Origin: Alternaria dauci
Taxonomy: Eukaryota; Ascomycota; Dothideomycetes; Pleosporales; Pleosporaceae
NCBI RefSeq assembly: GCF_042100115.1
Contig: NC_091272.1
Location: 2,418,001 to 2,482,000 of the forward strand
Direction of reading: 5' to 3'
DNA: 64,000 nt
The notes under the pieces were generated by a model that saw nothing but the letters and a program-made list of their open reading frames with translations, did not search any database and was not told the DNA's origin. Position 1 is the first letter of the stretch, and each line of letters starts with the position of its first letter. The translations under genes were made by a program, and so were the position numbers. Below are positions 10,782-22,024 of the stretch, piece after piece.

Positions 10782-12356
10782 TTTCGAGGCGCTTCTTCTG
10801 CAGATTGTAACTTGGATTTGTTGTGGTGGATGTGGAAGCTTGGGTGTGTGATGATCTCTTGGGTTGCGAGATAGCATTCTTATAGGTTAAGAAGCTGGTC
10901 TTTACGAGTTTGCACTGCCATAGCTTGCGTCAGCTTCATTTGAGAGAAATCGATGTTGAACCAGGATGCGGCGGACGGATTCCTCCACATCTCTCTCGCC
11001 AAGACTGGGCATGCAAGGTGATGACATGGTCATAGTGTGCATTCCAAGAAGGCAAGTCCGCCAGCCTAGAGATGTAAAGTGAGCAATGATAGGGAAACTA
11101 TGCACTATGTAGTGCTACCTTCGGATCCAAATCAATAGCAGGAATAAGTGATAACCAGGGCATATGATTGATCACGTCACATCAAGATTAAGAGATGAAA
11201 AGGCTGATACAATTACCGTCCGGTGTCATATGTTTGCAGAGGAGAAGATTGCTGTTGCTTGTTGCATATTTCTCCCTTGATGAAGTAACGTCTTGGCCCG
11301 CTGCAACCAGCTGACAGTCTTAAGTCCACCCGACGCTAAAGCGCGATGGGTTTGGTGTGACTACCAAGGTTCTGGGTTTGACCGTCTACCATGATCTCAT
11401 ACTTGTACCATCATGCTTAAGAATGAGTATTGCGTAGTTGAATTTTTCGAGGAGAGATGCGAAGGAATGTTACCATGAATCTTCCCGCGCATGGTAGCAC
11501 GTCTTTAGGAAACTGAAAGTCTTTTGAGAATTTTTACTGGAGACAAACCTCAGTACCATTTTGCGCGACTCCCGAACCAGTGGATATCGACATACTTCTG
11601 AGTGATGTACAGATGCAGGTTCTCGCATAGCTCGAGGTCCAGGAACTAGGAGGCTTTGATTATCGTCCCAAAACGTTGCAATGGCAACATCCGGCGCACA
11701 GGCGTGAGCTACGTTGCTTTTTGTCATGCCACGGTGCCATATGAGGCACCTGACCATGCTCTGTCGGTCATGAAACTGCTTGAGCTCCTATTGATTGTGT
11801 TTTTTATCTTTCGTGGTGCTTTGGAATAGCCTTCAAATTGAGGGAAGCCATCGAAGAGGCACCCAGTTTTTTCTCTTCAGGATCGCTGGGTATCTATTTT
11901 GCGGTATGAGCGACAACTGCAACAAGTTTGCAAGCTGTCAAGTGTGTGCGAACCTGCTGACGATGAGTTCAGTAGTACCAGGAAAATACAGGGCAGGCAG
12001 TCAATCCTCCCTCTATAATGATACTCTACCCAGGCAACTACGGGCGTGTTTGATTTTCCCATAAGATGTGTGGATGTCAGCCCCAGACGGTTCTAGGAGC
12101 AGACTAACGCAGGTGCATGACCAACAGTGATGACGTTGGCTGCAGGGTCCATGCTTTGCCCCAGCCTCGTCGACATGGACCGCGGCCGCTATCTGGACGC
12201 CAGCCTCAACCACTACCAGAGCTCTCCACTCCCTACCCCAATCCCAATCATCCTACCCCAACTTCGAGTCCACATCGAAGTTCTTCCTGTCGTGTTTATC
12301 GCGCGACCACAACGCTACAGCACGTCTCTAGTCTCGTAGCTGCCTTCACCGCCACC
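10782..12356. other. Intergenic region, nothing recognised
   Basis: About 1.6 kb between two divergently oriented genes, the secreted hydrolase and the NPC2-like gene, and so holding both promoters. Short open frames (for example 11470-11757 minus) show no recognisable features. Pyrimidine-rich, CACC-rich sequence lies in the last 150 bp before 12357, typical of a fungal promoter/5' UTR. Confidence 0.5.
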
Positions 12357-13012
12357 ATGCAGCTCACCACGCTCTTGCTCGCCGCGCTAAGCGCCGTCTC
12401 TGTCTCTGCATCGCCCTCATGGATGGGTGGCGACCAGGTCACGATCAAGGAAGAGTACAAGGTCCCAGGCGACAACCCCTTGTATTTCTGCGGCGACCCA
12501 GCGGACGACCTTTTGAAGATTGAGAAGGTTGACCTGAGCCCCAACCCACCCAAGCCGTACGTGACTCCTGTTGGCATTTTGTGAACATTGCGCACCTACA
12601 TGTGTGGTAGCTCTGCAAGATTTGAGAGGTGTGAAGCCAGAAACTAACCTGCGTACAGTGGCGAGACGCTCAGCATCAAGGCCACAGGCAACTTCAAAGA
12701 GGAGGTCGGTGAGGGTTTCAAGATGCACTTGCAAGTCAAGTACGGCATCATCACACTCATCAACCAGAATGCCGACGGCTGCGAAACGATAAAGAAGGGC
12801 GATCTCGAGTGCCCGCTCAAGAAGGGCGAGATGAGCTTGACCAAGGACGTTGAGCTGCCCAGGGAGATCCCTCCGGTGCGTTTGAAGAGCTTTACAAGAT
12901 ACGAATGAATACTGACCATTAGCAGGGCCAGTACACCGTTCTCGCCGACGTCTTTACCAAGGAAGGTGACAAGATTACTTGCCTCACCGCTAAGATCGCC
13001 TTCCACCGGTAA
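12357..13012 (+). CDS. NPC2: NPC2-like phosphatidylglycerol/phosphatidylinositol transfer protein (ML domain)
   Basis: Exons 12357-12556, 12659-12875 and 12926-13012, 167 aa. The signal peptide is MQLTTLLLAALSAVSVSASP. The mature part is an ML (MD-2-related lipid-recognition) domain with the fungal hallmark block YKVPGDNPLYFCG, then DLSPNPPKPGETLSIKATG, and cysteines at about 45, in DGCETI, in LECPL and in ITCLT. Length and motifs match fungal PG/PI transfer protein, the NPC2 homologue that binds sterol or phospholipid in the vacuole lumen. The first intron is long for this window (102 bp). The start has a strong context (GCCACCATGC). Confidence 0.9.
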
Positions 13013-13508
13013 ATTGCCTCACCTTAGTTCGCCGCCACAAGACACGACGAGCAGCGATAGGATCTGATGTTCATACATGTAGGGGAGATACGGAGGATAG
13101 TAACAAGGGCAGTGGTAGCAAGATCAAGTTTGGACAGCCGAGAGTGCAAATGTCTGGGCCCCTCGCCGGGCTTGTGCAGGAGCGATTAAGGCGGAGGAAC
13201 GAGCTGTAACCCGATGTTGGCGAATTGTTCTCATGTCTTGAATCACGATACCAGTGCGATGTTGGTTTTACTGTTTTGCGTGTGGGTTTGGGTTTGGACG
13301 GAGGAATGGACTATGGCTTAATGTAGACACGACGGACATGGATACTCTCTGTGGCACGATTGGCTCTCTGACTGTTTTGTGATGGATGCCATATCTGCGC
13401 ACGTTGGATGTTATATGTACACAAAACTGCCCACGTCTCCAGAGCCATGCGTAGTGTACTCGACACACGCAACTCTCTCTATGCGCTGCCAGTTCCCGCG
13501 TTCAACCC
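13013..13508. other. Convergent intergenic gap
   Basis: About 500 bp between the 3' ends of the NPC2-like gene and the V-ATPase subunit F gene. It should hold both 3' UTRs and polyadenylation signals; nothing else recognised. Confidence 0.5.
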
Positions 13509-14049
13509 CTACTCTCCGAACAGCCTCCTCACCCTCTTCAGCACACTATCCTTCTCGGGGTCGTAGGGGTGGTCTTTGGATGGTATCTCGAGCAGGGAAG
13601 GGAACGCAGCCGTGTATGTCTCGACCCGGTTTCGTATCCTCTCGGCGATCTAGCAGCAGTTAGTCGTGTCTTCCGTTGCGTGTTCGAGGCAGGTGACACG
13701 TACATGCTGATTGATGAGCAGAATCGCGATATCCTTGCGCTCGGTGGTGAAGCGGTCGAAGGCTGCTTCGATGGCCGAGGTCTCGGTCTTTGCGTCGACG
13801 ACAAGGAAGTTCTTCTGGCTGTCTGGCGGTTGGGTAACGTGCTGTGATATGCGTCAATGTCCTGTTCGTGTTGCGCGTGGCAGCAGGCAATAGCTTACGC
13901 CTACACCTGCAAGCAGCATGCCCGTGCAAGTGTCCTGCGACTGGTTAGCGCTCCTGACCCGCCAGGTGCGGACATGTCGACAAGCACACCTCGTCGCCTA
14001 TGACGGCCAGGAACTGCCTGTCCTTGTACTGTGCCGCTGGTGCTGCCAT
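13509..14049 (-). CDS. VMA7: V-type proton ATPase subunit F
   Basis: Four exons on the minus strand: 14049-13990, 13934-13899, 13841-13704 and 13649-13509, 124 aa. The joined product reads through the diagnostic subunit F blocks: [20 protein letters not shown] at the N-terminus, the FLVVDAKTE segment, [19 protein letters not shown], then [19 protein letters not shown] and the final VRRLFGE. Length equals that of fungal Vma7. Subunit F sits in the central stalk of the V1 sector and couples ATP hydrolysis to rotation in vacuolar proton pumping. The first exons are very short (20 and 12 codons), which makes this gene easy to miss. It is divergent from the Nur1-like gene, with starts 293 bp apart. 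Confidence 0.9.
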
Positions 14050-14342
14050 TGCGATATATATCCCCGTGAGGCAGCGGTCGTGAGGTCGTCGGAGCTTGGC
14101 TGCTGAAGCTGGAGCTCCCGCGCGCCGTCGTCATGGGCGGGACCAGGGCCCTAGTCCGCGTTCGGCCAACTGTTTGTACCGCCGTTTCTTTCACCACTCG
14201 CTCTTTCCGACTCGTCGCGTCTTTTCTCAACACCGCCATGCCGACCTGAGTCTCACTACTACGCCACTCTCTCTCTTTGCCTCTCCTACACAACCCAGAA
14301 CGCGACCTCGGGGACTCTAATCGTAATACACCCGGCCGAACC
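14050..14342. promoter_or_regulatory. Divergent promoter between VMA7 and the Nur1-like gene
   Basis: Only 293 bp separate the two opposed start codons, so both core promoters and 5' UTRs must lie here. The Nur1-side half has pyrimidine-rich tracts (CTCTCTCTTT around 14270) as in many fungal promoters; no TATA box seen. Confidence 0.55.
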
Positions 14343-15803
14343 ATGCCTCCTATCGTGCGCCGCGCACCGCTCTCGGAACGCATAAAGGCCTACTTTGACC
14401 TGTCCGACTGGCTCATCTGGATATCCGAAGAGCTCAACAGCTCCGACTGGGAAGACTTTGCATCGGCCTATGCGCCCTACATTGGCTTCGGCGCAAACCT
14501 GCTCTTCGTTCTCGCCCAAGCCAACAGCGGCGCATCCACGGCCTCGGACGACGATGGTGTCTTCACCGAGGTGCAGGGCCCGGGCTGGATAAAGTGGATC
14601 ATGGGCTTGCTGGTGCTGGCGCTGGGTGTGGCTAGCTTTGGCAATGCGTGGCTGGTCTGGAGCAAGAAGAGGTACTACCGTCTCTTCGAGCAGAGCGTGG
14701 ATGTTGCGCCACAGACACCCAGTGCCAAGCGCGTCAGAGTCGATTCATCGCCTGCTGCAGCAAGCCCGATGCAGTTTGTAAGGAACCTGGTGCAGAACAA
14801 CGCGGCGAGTCGGGCGCATCCTGTCGAGGGCAGAGACGTCTGGGAGGTAGCGGTTTGGGACCCAAATCCGCTATGTCTGCAGTTGTTCAGCCTGTTCAGC
14901 CCGTTGCATGTGGTGCTCTACTACTTCAATCTTCCAGTTGCTCCGTTGGATCCGAGACCGAGTGTCAGGGTGACTACGACCATCTTGATCGGAGCAGCGC
15001 TTTCGCTGCAACTTTGGTGGCTTAGGAGCTCCTTTACGCAGCAGGCCAAGGACAACTCTCTGATCAGTCGCCAAGTGCTTCACGAGTATGACAGCAAGTT
15101 CGTCCACCCCGCATTACAGAAGCCGTGTCGCGACGTTGGTATCCAGACCATTTCAAAGAACCGAAGCCGTGACTCGAGTGTCGGCGTCAAGGGGAGCAGC
15201 CACGATCTCGCGAGCTCAGTCGTCACATATACGCCAACGACCATCGTCAACCGCCGCACTTTCCGCACAAACCCAAACGCTAGCTACGCTTCACAGTACG
15301 ACCCTGACGAGATGGCTTCTCCATCCATCACTCGCTCCTTGAAGCGTAGACCCTCCCTACACCAAGACCACGGCAGCTCACAGTATGCAAGCACATCCAC
15401 AGCAACAGGTCCTGACTTCTCCTCTCCTATTCGACCATCGCAAACACCCAACCCCTTCCGTCAAGCACCTACGATCCCTAGGACCAACACTAAGCCTGCT
15501 GACGGCGGCTACCTGGGCATAAACACTCATGCCGCCTCTCCTCTACGAAAGTCGTCAGGTCTAAACTTTATAAAGGATGGCGAGAGGAGTGCGAGCCGCG
15601 GGAGGGACAGTCTAGGTGGCGCTTTTGAGCGCAGGGCTAGTCCGAGTAAGCGGGATGTCAGCCCTCTGAAGCGGATCAGTCTTGGAAACCTGAATGCCGA
15701 GAGGGAGAGGGGAGAAAAGACTTTGGGCCAGACGGGTAGTCTGGGGAGGAGTACTCAGTATGGCAGTCTTGGTGTGGGACGAAGAGAAAGCGGACGGTAC
15801 TAA
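14343..15803 (+). CDS. Nur1/Mug154-type nuclear rim protein (DUF2418)
   Basis: Single exon, 486 aa from the ATG at 14343; the frame is open further upstream but without another ATG. The N-terminal part has the family block LSERIKAYFDLSDWLIWISE and a membrane pair around WIKWIMGLLVLALGVASFG. It continues with the conserved WEVAVWDPNPLCLQLFSLFS region and a second hydrophobic stretch (VTTTILIGAALSLQLWWL). The last ~220 residues are Ser/Arg/Pro-rich and disordered. In yeasts Nur1 and Mug154 belong to inner-nuclear-membrane complexes with Heh1/Lem2 that tether rDNA or heterochromatin; the same location is inferred here. Confidence 0.8.
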   Translation: MPPIVRRAPLSERIKAYFDLSDWLIWISEELNSSDWEDFASAYAPYIGFGANLLFVLAQANSGASTASDDDGVFTEVQGPGWIKWIMGLLVLALGVASFGNAWLVWSKKRYYRLFEQSVDVAPQTPSAKRVRVDSSPAAASPMQFVRNLVQNNAASRAHPVEGRDVWEVAVWDPNPLCLQLFSLFSPLHVVLYYFNLPVAPLDPRPSVRVTTTILIGAALSLQLWWLRSSFTQQAKDNSLISRQVLHEYDSKFVHPALQKPCRDVGIQTISKNRSRDSSVGVKGSSHDLASSVVTYTPTTIVNRRTFRTNPNASYASQYDPDEMASPSITRSLKRRPSLHQDHGSSQYASTSTATGPDFSSPIRPSQTPNPFRQAPTIPRTNTKPADGGYLGINTHAASPLRKSSGLNFIKDGERSASRGRDSLGGAFERRASPSKRDVSPLKRISLGNLNAERERGEKTLGQTGSLGRSTQYGSLGVGRRESGRY

Positions 15804-17156
15804 CAGTCATATCTCGGCGACAAACGAAAGCTGGCATATGGGAGCGCTCGTGTGATGGTGAGCCGTGAGTTTGCTAAATTCGTGTACACTATATTATATC
15901 AAATACCCCAATATATGCCACCATGATGGCGTTTTTCGATTACAGAATATCGACTGCGACTATGAGGTTTCTATTTCATCTCTTAGACTTCCTGAGTCTT
16001 GGTCCATGTTTGTTCACTGTCAACAAGTCATGCAGAATTTTGTAACAATGATTGCCATCGTTCCTCCTATCGACTAGACTTTGACTCCGCCATGTTACAC
16101 CACTTGATAGGAATATGTGTCCTGCATAAGTCGCGCAATCTCTTCTCTTTCACTTGCTCTTCAGCATGGAGCAACTGCCTCCTCTCTTGCTATACCATTA
16201 CTAATGTTCATTGTGTAAAACATGACTATTGCAATCGTGTTTAGAATGCAACCATCGTGCCAAGCTAGAAGATAAAATGCCTTGGATACAGGCCTGAAGA
16301 TGGGTCAGAGAGCATAAACAAATCGACTGTTGTCCTTCACTGTAGAGATTTCTTCGTATCACATGTTTCATATGCTCTCTAACAGATAAATATCCTATTA
16401 CTAAATGTCTGCTGCAAGCTCAAGAAGTGCATAATCAAAGTCCTAAAATCAAGCTTTTTGATTTCACATTCCGATACAGGAGATTCTGCATGACTGTGAC
16501 AACTGTTTCATCATTGTCTTTACATAGAATCTTCTCCTTTGCTAATTATTATTCTTCTTCTCATTCTTCGAGACATGTATCAAACAAGGCCCAAAGATGA
16601 ATCGAGAAAAAAAAAAAGAAAATGATACTGCAAAAGAAGAACACTTACCTTGTTCCGGCCGTCACAAGCATCGGCCCGTATAACGGTTGCTCCTTCTCGG
16701 TGCTTCCGAAAAAGCTTAGTATCCAAAAGTCTTGAGGGGATCCGGTCGCTGGTCGAGCGCCGTTACAACACGTCATAGGAGTGTTGAAGATGCGCGTCTC
16801 CCGATCACATAGACCTCGGACAGGCCGTGTCGCACCGGACCACGAAAAAAATAAATGATCTCAACAAGTCAAGTGTACGCGACTCAACAGTCTGCCACGT
16901 ACCTAGGTATACCGACATATGGAAATGTTAACACTCGACGTCATAGTGTTTCAAGTTTCATGTTTTCTTGAATCGTAGCTTTCATTTCGTACCAATAGAT
17001 ATTTACAGAAAAAAGTATCCTTATCACGGGTCTGGAAAACCCATGATCCTATTGACCAAACCATGTAGCATTGCTGGTGCCATCCTTCACAATCATCTTG
17101 CTCTCCCTGAGAGTCATGTCGATTTTTTTTCATGAGCAAGCCCCTTCATTCAGCGC
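15804..17156. other. AT-rich convergent intergenic region
   Basis: About 1.35 kb between the 3' ends of the Nur1-like gene and the trypsin gene. From roughly 15850 to 16650 it is visibly more AT-rich than its surroundings and holds an A-run near 16608. An exact TACCTAGGTA palindrome lies at 16900. No coding or RNA gene recognised; a decayed repeat is possible but I see no terminal repeats. Confidence 0.5.
16900..16909. repeat. TACCTAGGTA palindromic 10-mer, copy 2
   Basis: Exact match to the palindromes at 8230 and 31550, in the gap between two convergent genes, so a promoter role is not obvious for this copy. Confidence 0.6.
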
Positions 17157-17951
17157 TTAAACAGAGTTGATGAAAGAGAGAAGGGCGGAGGTGCGAGCGT
17201 ATACACCAGGGTAGTTGGGCTGAGCACAGCCGAAACCCCAGGAAACGACACCAATGAGGGTCCTGGCGCTGTTGACAAGGGGACCGCCAGAGTCACCCTG
17301 GCAAGAGTCACGACCGCCTGCAGCTACACCGGCGCAGATCATGTTGTTGGTAATGGAAGAAGTTCCGTAAGAGGTGCGGCACGAAGCGCGGGAGACGATT
17401 GGAACGGAGACCTTGTAGAGGACGGTGGGGGCGTTGTTGCCATTCTCAGTGCGATCACCCCATCCGGCAACGGTCGAAGTTGATCCAGCAGCAGGGTCGG
17501 ATCCGGCAGCAGGGAGGGTTGCGTAGCCAATGTTGCCGCCAGCAGAAATGGGAGAAGAGAGCTTCCAGACGGCAACATCAAAGTCCTCGCCCGTGGTACG
17601 GTAGCTGGGGTGGATAGTAATGGAAGACACGGCGGAGAGTACTCCACCGGAGTTAATGTTCAAGCTGCCAGCGCGGACACGGAGACCGCTGATTGCGCCA
17701 GTGGCTGTGCTGACGGAGCAGTGAGCAGCAGTGAGGACGGTAGTAGAGTCCAATAGAGAGCCACCGCAGAAGTGGGCTCCGCTGCGCTGAATGCTGACAA
17801 TGAAAGGGAACTCGCCCGCAGAGGCAGTGGTTCCACCAACAATGCTGTCAGCGGGAGCATCCTCAGGGAATGTGTAGTCGGGGTCCTGAGGAGTGGGAGC
17901 CGCAAGGACGAGCGCAGGAAGCGCGATTGCGAAGATGGATTGGAAACGCAT
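17157..17951 (-). CDS. Secreted trypsin-type serine protease (S1)
   Basis: Single exon, 264 aa. It has a signal peptide ([20 protein letters not shown]), a short acidic propeptide, then the activation site IVGG at residues 37-40. The catalytic triad is His77 in LTAAHC, Asp125 in DFDVAVW and Ser221 in GDSGGP. Asp215, six residues before the nucleophile, is the trypsin specificity determinant, so cleavage after Arg/Lys is expected. Six cysteines in trypsin positions are visible. Highly similar trypsins (such as SNP1 of Parastagonospora nodorum) are secreted by plant-associated Pleosporales during growth on plant cell walls; that family knowledge, not the sequence, suggests a role in saprotrophic or pathogenic nutrition. 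Confidence 0.93.
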   Translation of the reverse strand: MRFQSIFAIALPALVLAAPTPQDPDYTFPEDAPADSIVGGTTASAGEFPFIVSIQRSGAHFCGGSLLDSTTVLTAAHCSVSTATGAISGLRVRAGSLNINSGGVLSAVSSITIHPSYRTTGEDFDVAVWKLSSPISAGGNIGYATLPAAGSDPAAGSTSTVAGWGDRTENGNNAPTVLYKVSVPIVSRASCRTSYGTSSITNNMICAGVAAGGRDSCQGDSGGPLVNSARTLIGVVSWGFGCAQPNYPGVYARTSALLSFINSV

Positions 17952-19631
17952 GATGATTGTTTCGAGTAAATGAGGCTACGCGGAGCAGGATTGGACAGTG
18001 ATTGAAGTGAAGAGACAAGCGACTGACTGAGCTGGCTGATGATGAGAAGGAAGGACAGCCACTCTCTACTTATACTCAGGCTATGGTCCCCTGAGCATCA
18101 GAGCATCCATCCATAGCAACCTCTCGATTGTGTTGTCCGGAGATGCCAAGCATGATCGACTAGGTGTGTAGTATGTCCTTCCGGATTGGGTGTCCGCTAC
18201 GACTTGGCAAAGTCTTAACATGGAGTCCGCCAGTGTACCTTTGGCGCGTCAGTGGATGCTCGGCGACCCTGCCCATGTAGGCACGTTATCTGCGTGTAGT
18301 ATAAGCTTTCGAGCTAATTACCTTGCAGCGAATGCAAGAGAGCCTCAGAGAGGTAGCTGATCCAGCGGTTGCTCCCGTATACCAGGATCGAGGCCGGTTT
18401 TGCCTCACAGCTGCACTCTGCGGATCGGGTTTTCCGGATGGTTGCTTTTTCGCCCCTTACCTCGAGGTCTCACAGGGCTGTAGGCACAGCCACACCTTGA
18501 AACATGTTGTAAACAGGAACAGCTCCTTTGCGGTCTCATGCGACAATGACGTAGCTGCCCAAAGTGTACTTGGCTGTGTGTATTTCGCGGGTAGTAGCTA
18601 CAGCGACGCTGTTCCCTAAATAGCAGGAGGTTGTAACGGTTCTATTTCCTTGCCATAGTAAAGCCGAAGTCGCATCCTACTTCTTTTGCCATAGTCACGG
18701 ATCTCGCTGGAGCGTTGGAATCGCTAAAAAACTTATCTCTGTATCTGGGGCGGTCACATCTTCTCTCCTGAAGCGGCAAGTAGTTTTGCCACATATTGTG
18801 CGCATACCGACAGAAGCGCCGACCGTGATCCTGCAACTATCGACGTAGGCGAACCACGATGCAGGGTGTGTATATTACCCTACATGATCAACATGGGATG
18901 TGATTTGTGGGTTGGACGAATAGCGTGTTCGTGCTGGCTCAGTTGTGCCTAGTACGTCGGAGGACAAAAGGAAGGAGAATTGACCTGCCACGGCGGACAA
19001 GTCCGCGTGGGCTGCTAGCAAAACACTCGCGCACTCGACCCCGGCATATGTGATTGCGAGCTCGGAGATGGCGAGCCTAAGGACTGTCGCATTCTCGTGT
19101 TCGTTGGCTGTCGCCGGCTCTGGGCCAGAAAAGGCAGGAGATGTTAGGTCGATGGGGGAGCTATCGAAAGACTGGAGCGGTAACATCTTGGCGGTGCGCG
19201 CGTGAGCCGACTAAGTGCCGGAGTCAGTATCGATCTTCGTAACGGCGCTGGAACCTGTGCATAGTACAGGCCTGGTATGGAGATCGCACGTATTCTTGCT
19301 GGCGGCAGACGGCATGTGAAGTGGTTGAGAAGAGGAAGTGCGTCCAGCGCTTGCCTGCAGCCAACCTCGGTACCACGTCGATAACGCCATTGCCACACGT
19401 AAACATCTCTCGTCAACGTCTTGCTCATGCGCCGGCCAGTAAGGCTGGGCAACGCATGCAAGACACATTAGCGCAGTAGCTTCCTTCAACCTCATACAGG
19501 ATTTGCCGTCAGCCCAGGCTGCTTGGACTGTTGCCTTGCATAGATGCACGGCGTCCGTGGCGTAGCACCCTGCTACTAATACTCCCGGCAGCATCTCAGC
19601 CTTCTGTAGTACCTACCACTATCCAGAACGA
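17952..19631. other. Intergenic region with the trypsin promoter
   Basis: 1.7 kb between two divergent genes. The first ~250 bp are the trypsin promoter, with a TATA box and a CCCCT element around 18088-18092. The remainder, including open frames at 18323-18619 (+) and 19211-19594 (-), shows no recognisable domain. Confidence 0.5.
18069..18074 (-). promoter_or_regulatory. Probable TATA box of the trypsin gene
   Basis: TATAAG on the minus strand, 118 bp upstream of the start codon, at a plausible distance for a strongly inducible fungal secreted-enzyme promoter. Confidence 0.5.
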
Positions 19632-20205
19632 ATGCCAGCTGATTCGAAAGGCCGTCGCAACCTCTTGTGGGTATTTGGACTATTCATCTTGATCCTGATA
19701 TCAGTCCGCATCTACTCGTCACAAGACATGGACAGCCTTCCAGCCCCTTTCACCATCGAAATCAACGGCAGTCCGATCGCCAAGGTCGACGCCAACGCCG
19801 AAGACCGCACGCATGCCAAAACGGGAACAGAAGCAGCTGTTTTCGAGCTCAAAGACAGCCGTCTGCAATCCAATGGCCACATTCTCGGGCGGTCGCTGGT
19901 AGAAGATCGCAGCTACCTGCCAAAGCGAGTGTCGTGGTTCAAGGCAGACACTGATATGCCCGTGCGTCCAGTTACTGCAAGCCAGGATGGCGAGTCGTAC
20001 CAGCTGAAGTTTGGCAGTAAGTGCATTGCAGCGGCCGTTCTGTACTTATACTAAATATATGCAGGTGCTCCACTGATGGCTGAAGACGGCGGGGTTTTCG
20101 CAGATCTTATTGGCGGTCAGTATCCTTCACTTTGACCTTGAGCATGTACTGATAAGCCTAGATCATCCATCTACAGTGGTCGTCAAGTTGCAGTCCGAGT
20201 CCTGA
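19632..20205 (+). CDS. Small single-pass membrane or signal-anchored protein, unknown
   Basis: Exons 19632-20016, 20065-20115 and 20162-20205, 159 aa. A basic N-terminus (PADSKGRRN) precedes one hydrophobic segment (LLWVFGLFILILISVRIY, about residues 11-28), giving a type II membrane protein or uncleaved signal anchor. The lumenal part has no cysteines and no known domain. Three consistent splice junctions (GTAAGT/GCAG, GTCAGT/CTAG) with matching phase support a real gene. The fungal origin is clear from intron structure, but I do not recognise the family. Confidence 0.6.
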
Positions 20206-20391
20206 TCCGGTGTGAAGTGGTAGCATAGTCTGTGTATAGTAGCCACATGGTGATTTACATACAGAATGCTAGATAACCGGTATGAGTCATGTGTTATGGT
20301 TTGTAACAATGGCAAACACCCTGTTAACCTGATTGCAAAATCTTCGACGCCTTGACAAGTTTGTCATAGCTCATGGTACCTCCCTTGCCCG

Positions 20392-21721
20392 TTACCAATA
20401 GTTTACACCAAAGCGGACGACGCAGCCCAAATCTGCAACACCAAGACTTCTCAAAAGATCCGTGCAAAGGAGAGGCTTGGAATGCCCACCTGGCTCAACC
20501 CACTCTGACATCTGCCTCTGCTTTATTACCACATGCAGTGACGCTCCCGGAGATAGACCTGCATACAATACAACCTGTGTAATGCTCTGCTGCTTGATGT
20601 ATTTCACCCACGTGAAGCTAGTGTTGTTGATCAAGGTCGTAAGAAACTTGATGAGAGAGGCTTGAACCTCAAGCTGACCGGGTACGAAAGAGATGGTGTA
20701 GGCAGGAAATCGGTGACGGAACTTCAGGAGGGGGAGGATATCGATGTCTCTGATGCAGTCTTCCTTGACCCAAACACGGAGGGTACCAGCGGGGTCATAA
20801 TAGCTCTCGATACGTCTCCGAGTCTTGTCATCTATTTGTGAGGTCCGGCGGAGTACTGGAAAGAAGGCCTTGAAGTAACTCTCCAGCGCGAAGAGTGGGA
20901 ATCGGTGTGTAGATAGCCACAGGGGTCGAAATTCGGTACGAACGAGCGAACAAACCTGTGTCAACGCTATATAAGGAAGTGGCTTGACAACTGCTCGGAG
21001 GTCCTCGTCATGTGGTATTTGCTTTCGAAGTCTAGATCTCTTTGGCTTTCGGTGTGTCATTGGGAAGCAGCGATGGCTCCACTTTGGAGATACGAAGTCA
21101 GCGTATGTTTCACGTGTATCTCGCATAGGCACAACTTACCTCTGCTGCCATCCCATATATGCGATTTCGGAGTTCTGGCTACAGTCAGTACATCCCCAAT
21201 TCAAATCTGTACGGCAGTGACCAACCCCCTGGTAGATCCATAAATCTAAACACCTGCTCTTGATCTGCTGCCCATGTTTCCACAGGATCCTTGACCACCT
21301 CTGGCATTACTGGATCATCAACGGTGGTAGATTTTGTCTTCTGGCGTTTGGTCCGAGGCTCTAAACTACTACCCCCGGTGGCTCGCTTCGTGCCTGCACT
21401 CTTGCCTGCGGCTTTGCTGTCTACAGCCTGTACAGTCTTGGCGTGGCCTTTGAGGGTCCTACATCCAGCATGTTAGCCACTGTGATAGAAGCATAAGTGG
21501 TGACTCAAAAATACTTACATGATCAGTATGAAGGTCGTACTTGCCGGTGAAAAGTTAACGGATGGTGGGCTGATGCAGGAGAGGTCTTGTGGAAGCGAGG
21601 CCGATGTTTTGGGGTGCAAGGGCGTAGTACGTATGGTCCCTGAACCCAAATGGAAGGAGCGGTAAACGCGCGGTTGGCTTTTAGGAGCCCCACGGCTGTT
21701 GCCTGATTGCATCTGATTCAC
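20392..21721 (-). CDS. F-box-like (LPGELRNRIY motif) fungal protein
   Basis: Minus strand exons 21721-21519, 21458-21226, 21174-21140 and 21081-20392, 386 aa. The N-terminal ~120 residues are basic and Ser/Thr-rich and look disordered, with a nuclear-signal-like RTKRQKTK. The diagnostic FMDLPGELRNRIYGMA block appears only after splicing the second and third exons, which strongly supports the model. It continues with LTQVCSLVRTEFRPLW, the second hallmark of this fungal F-box-like group. The third exon is only 35 nt. Intron 3 belongs to the shared intron family. Function unknown; an adaptor in protein turnover is the family guess. Confidence 0.7.
21082..21139 (-). other. Introner-like intron, copy C (58 bp)
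   Basis: Intron 3 of the F-box-like gene. It begins GTAAGTTGTGCCT like copy B and shares the branch-site region (TACGCTGACTTCGTA) with copies A and B. GAGATAC at the 5' side is the exact reverse complement of GTATCTC near the acceptor, enclosing the branch site in a 7-bp stem-loop as in copy A. Confidence 0.72.
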
Positions 21722-22024
21722 TCTGTAAGGCTACCTTGTGTGTTTTAGAGCGATTTTGTGCACACGTTTGCTCAGTCGGATATGCAACGAAGCTCATATA
21801 CGCCACTGCGACAATACGTAATCCGGAATTATCGCTCAAGAGGCTTTCATCTTGAAGTGTTCTGGACTTCCGTTGGCAAATACACAATGAATCATGGAAA
21901 AAATTCGCGAGCGGTGCTTTTGAGATGAGGTGGAGGGTTATGATTCACTACTATAGGAGAGCCAGCAAACGCCTTGCACGTGCTCTTTTTGGGAGAGGAT
22001 GAGAACATGTTCCCTTCCATTCAA
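21722..22024. other. Short intergenic gap
   Basis: 303 bp between the 5' end of the F-box-like gene and the 3' end of VPS36; presumably promoter plus 3' UTR. Nothing else seen. Confidence 0.5.
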
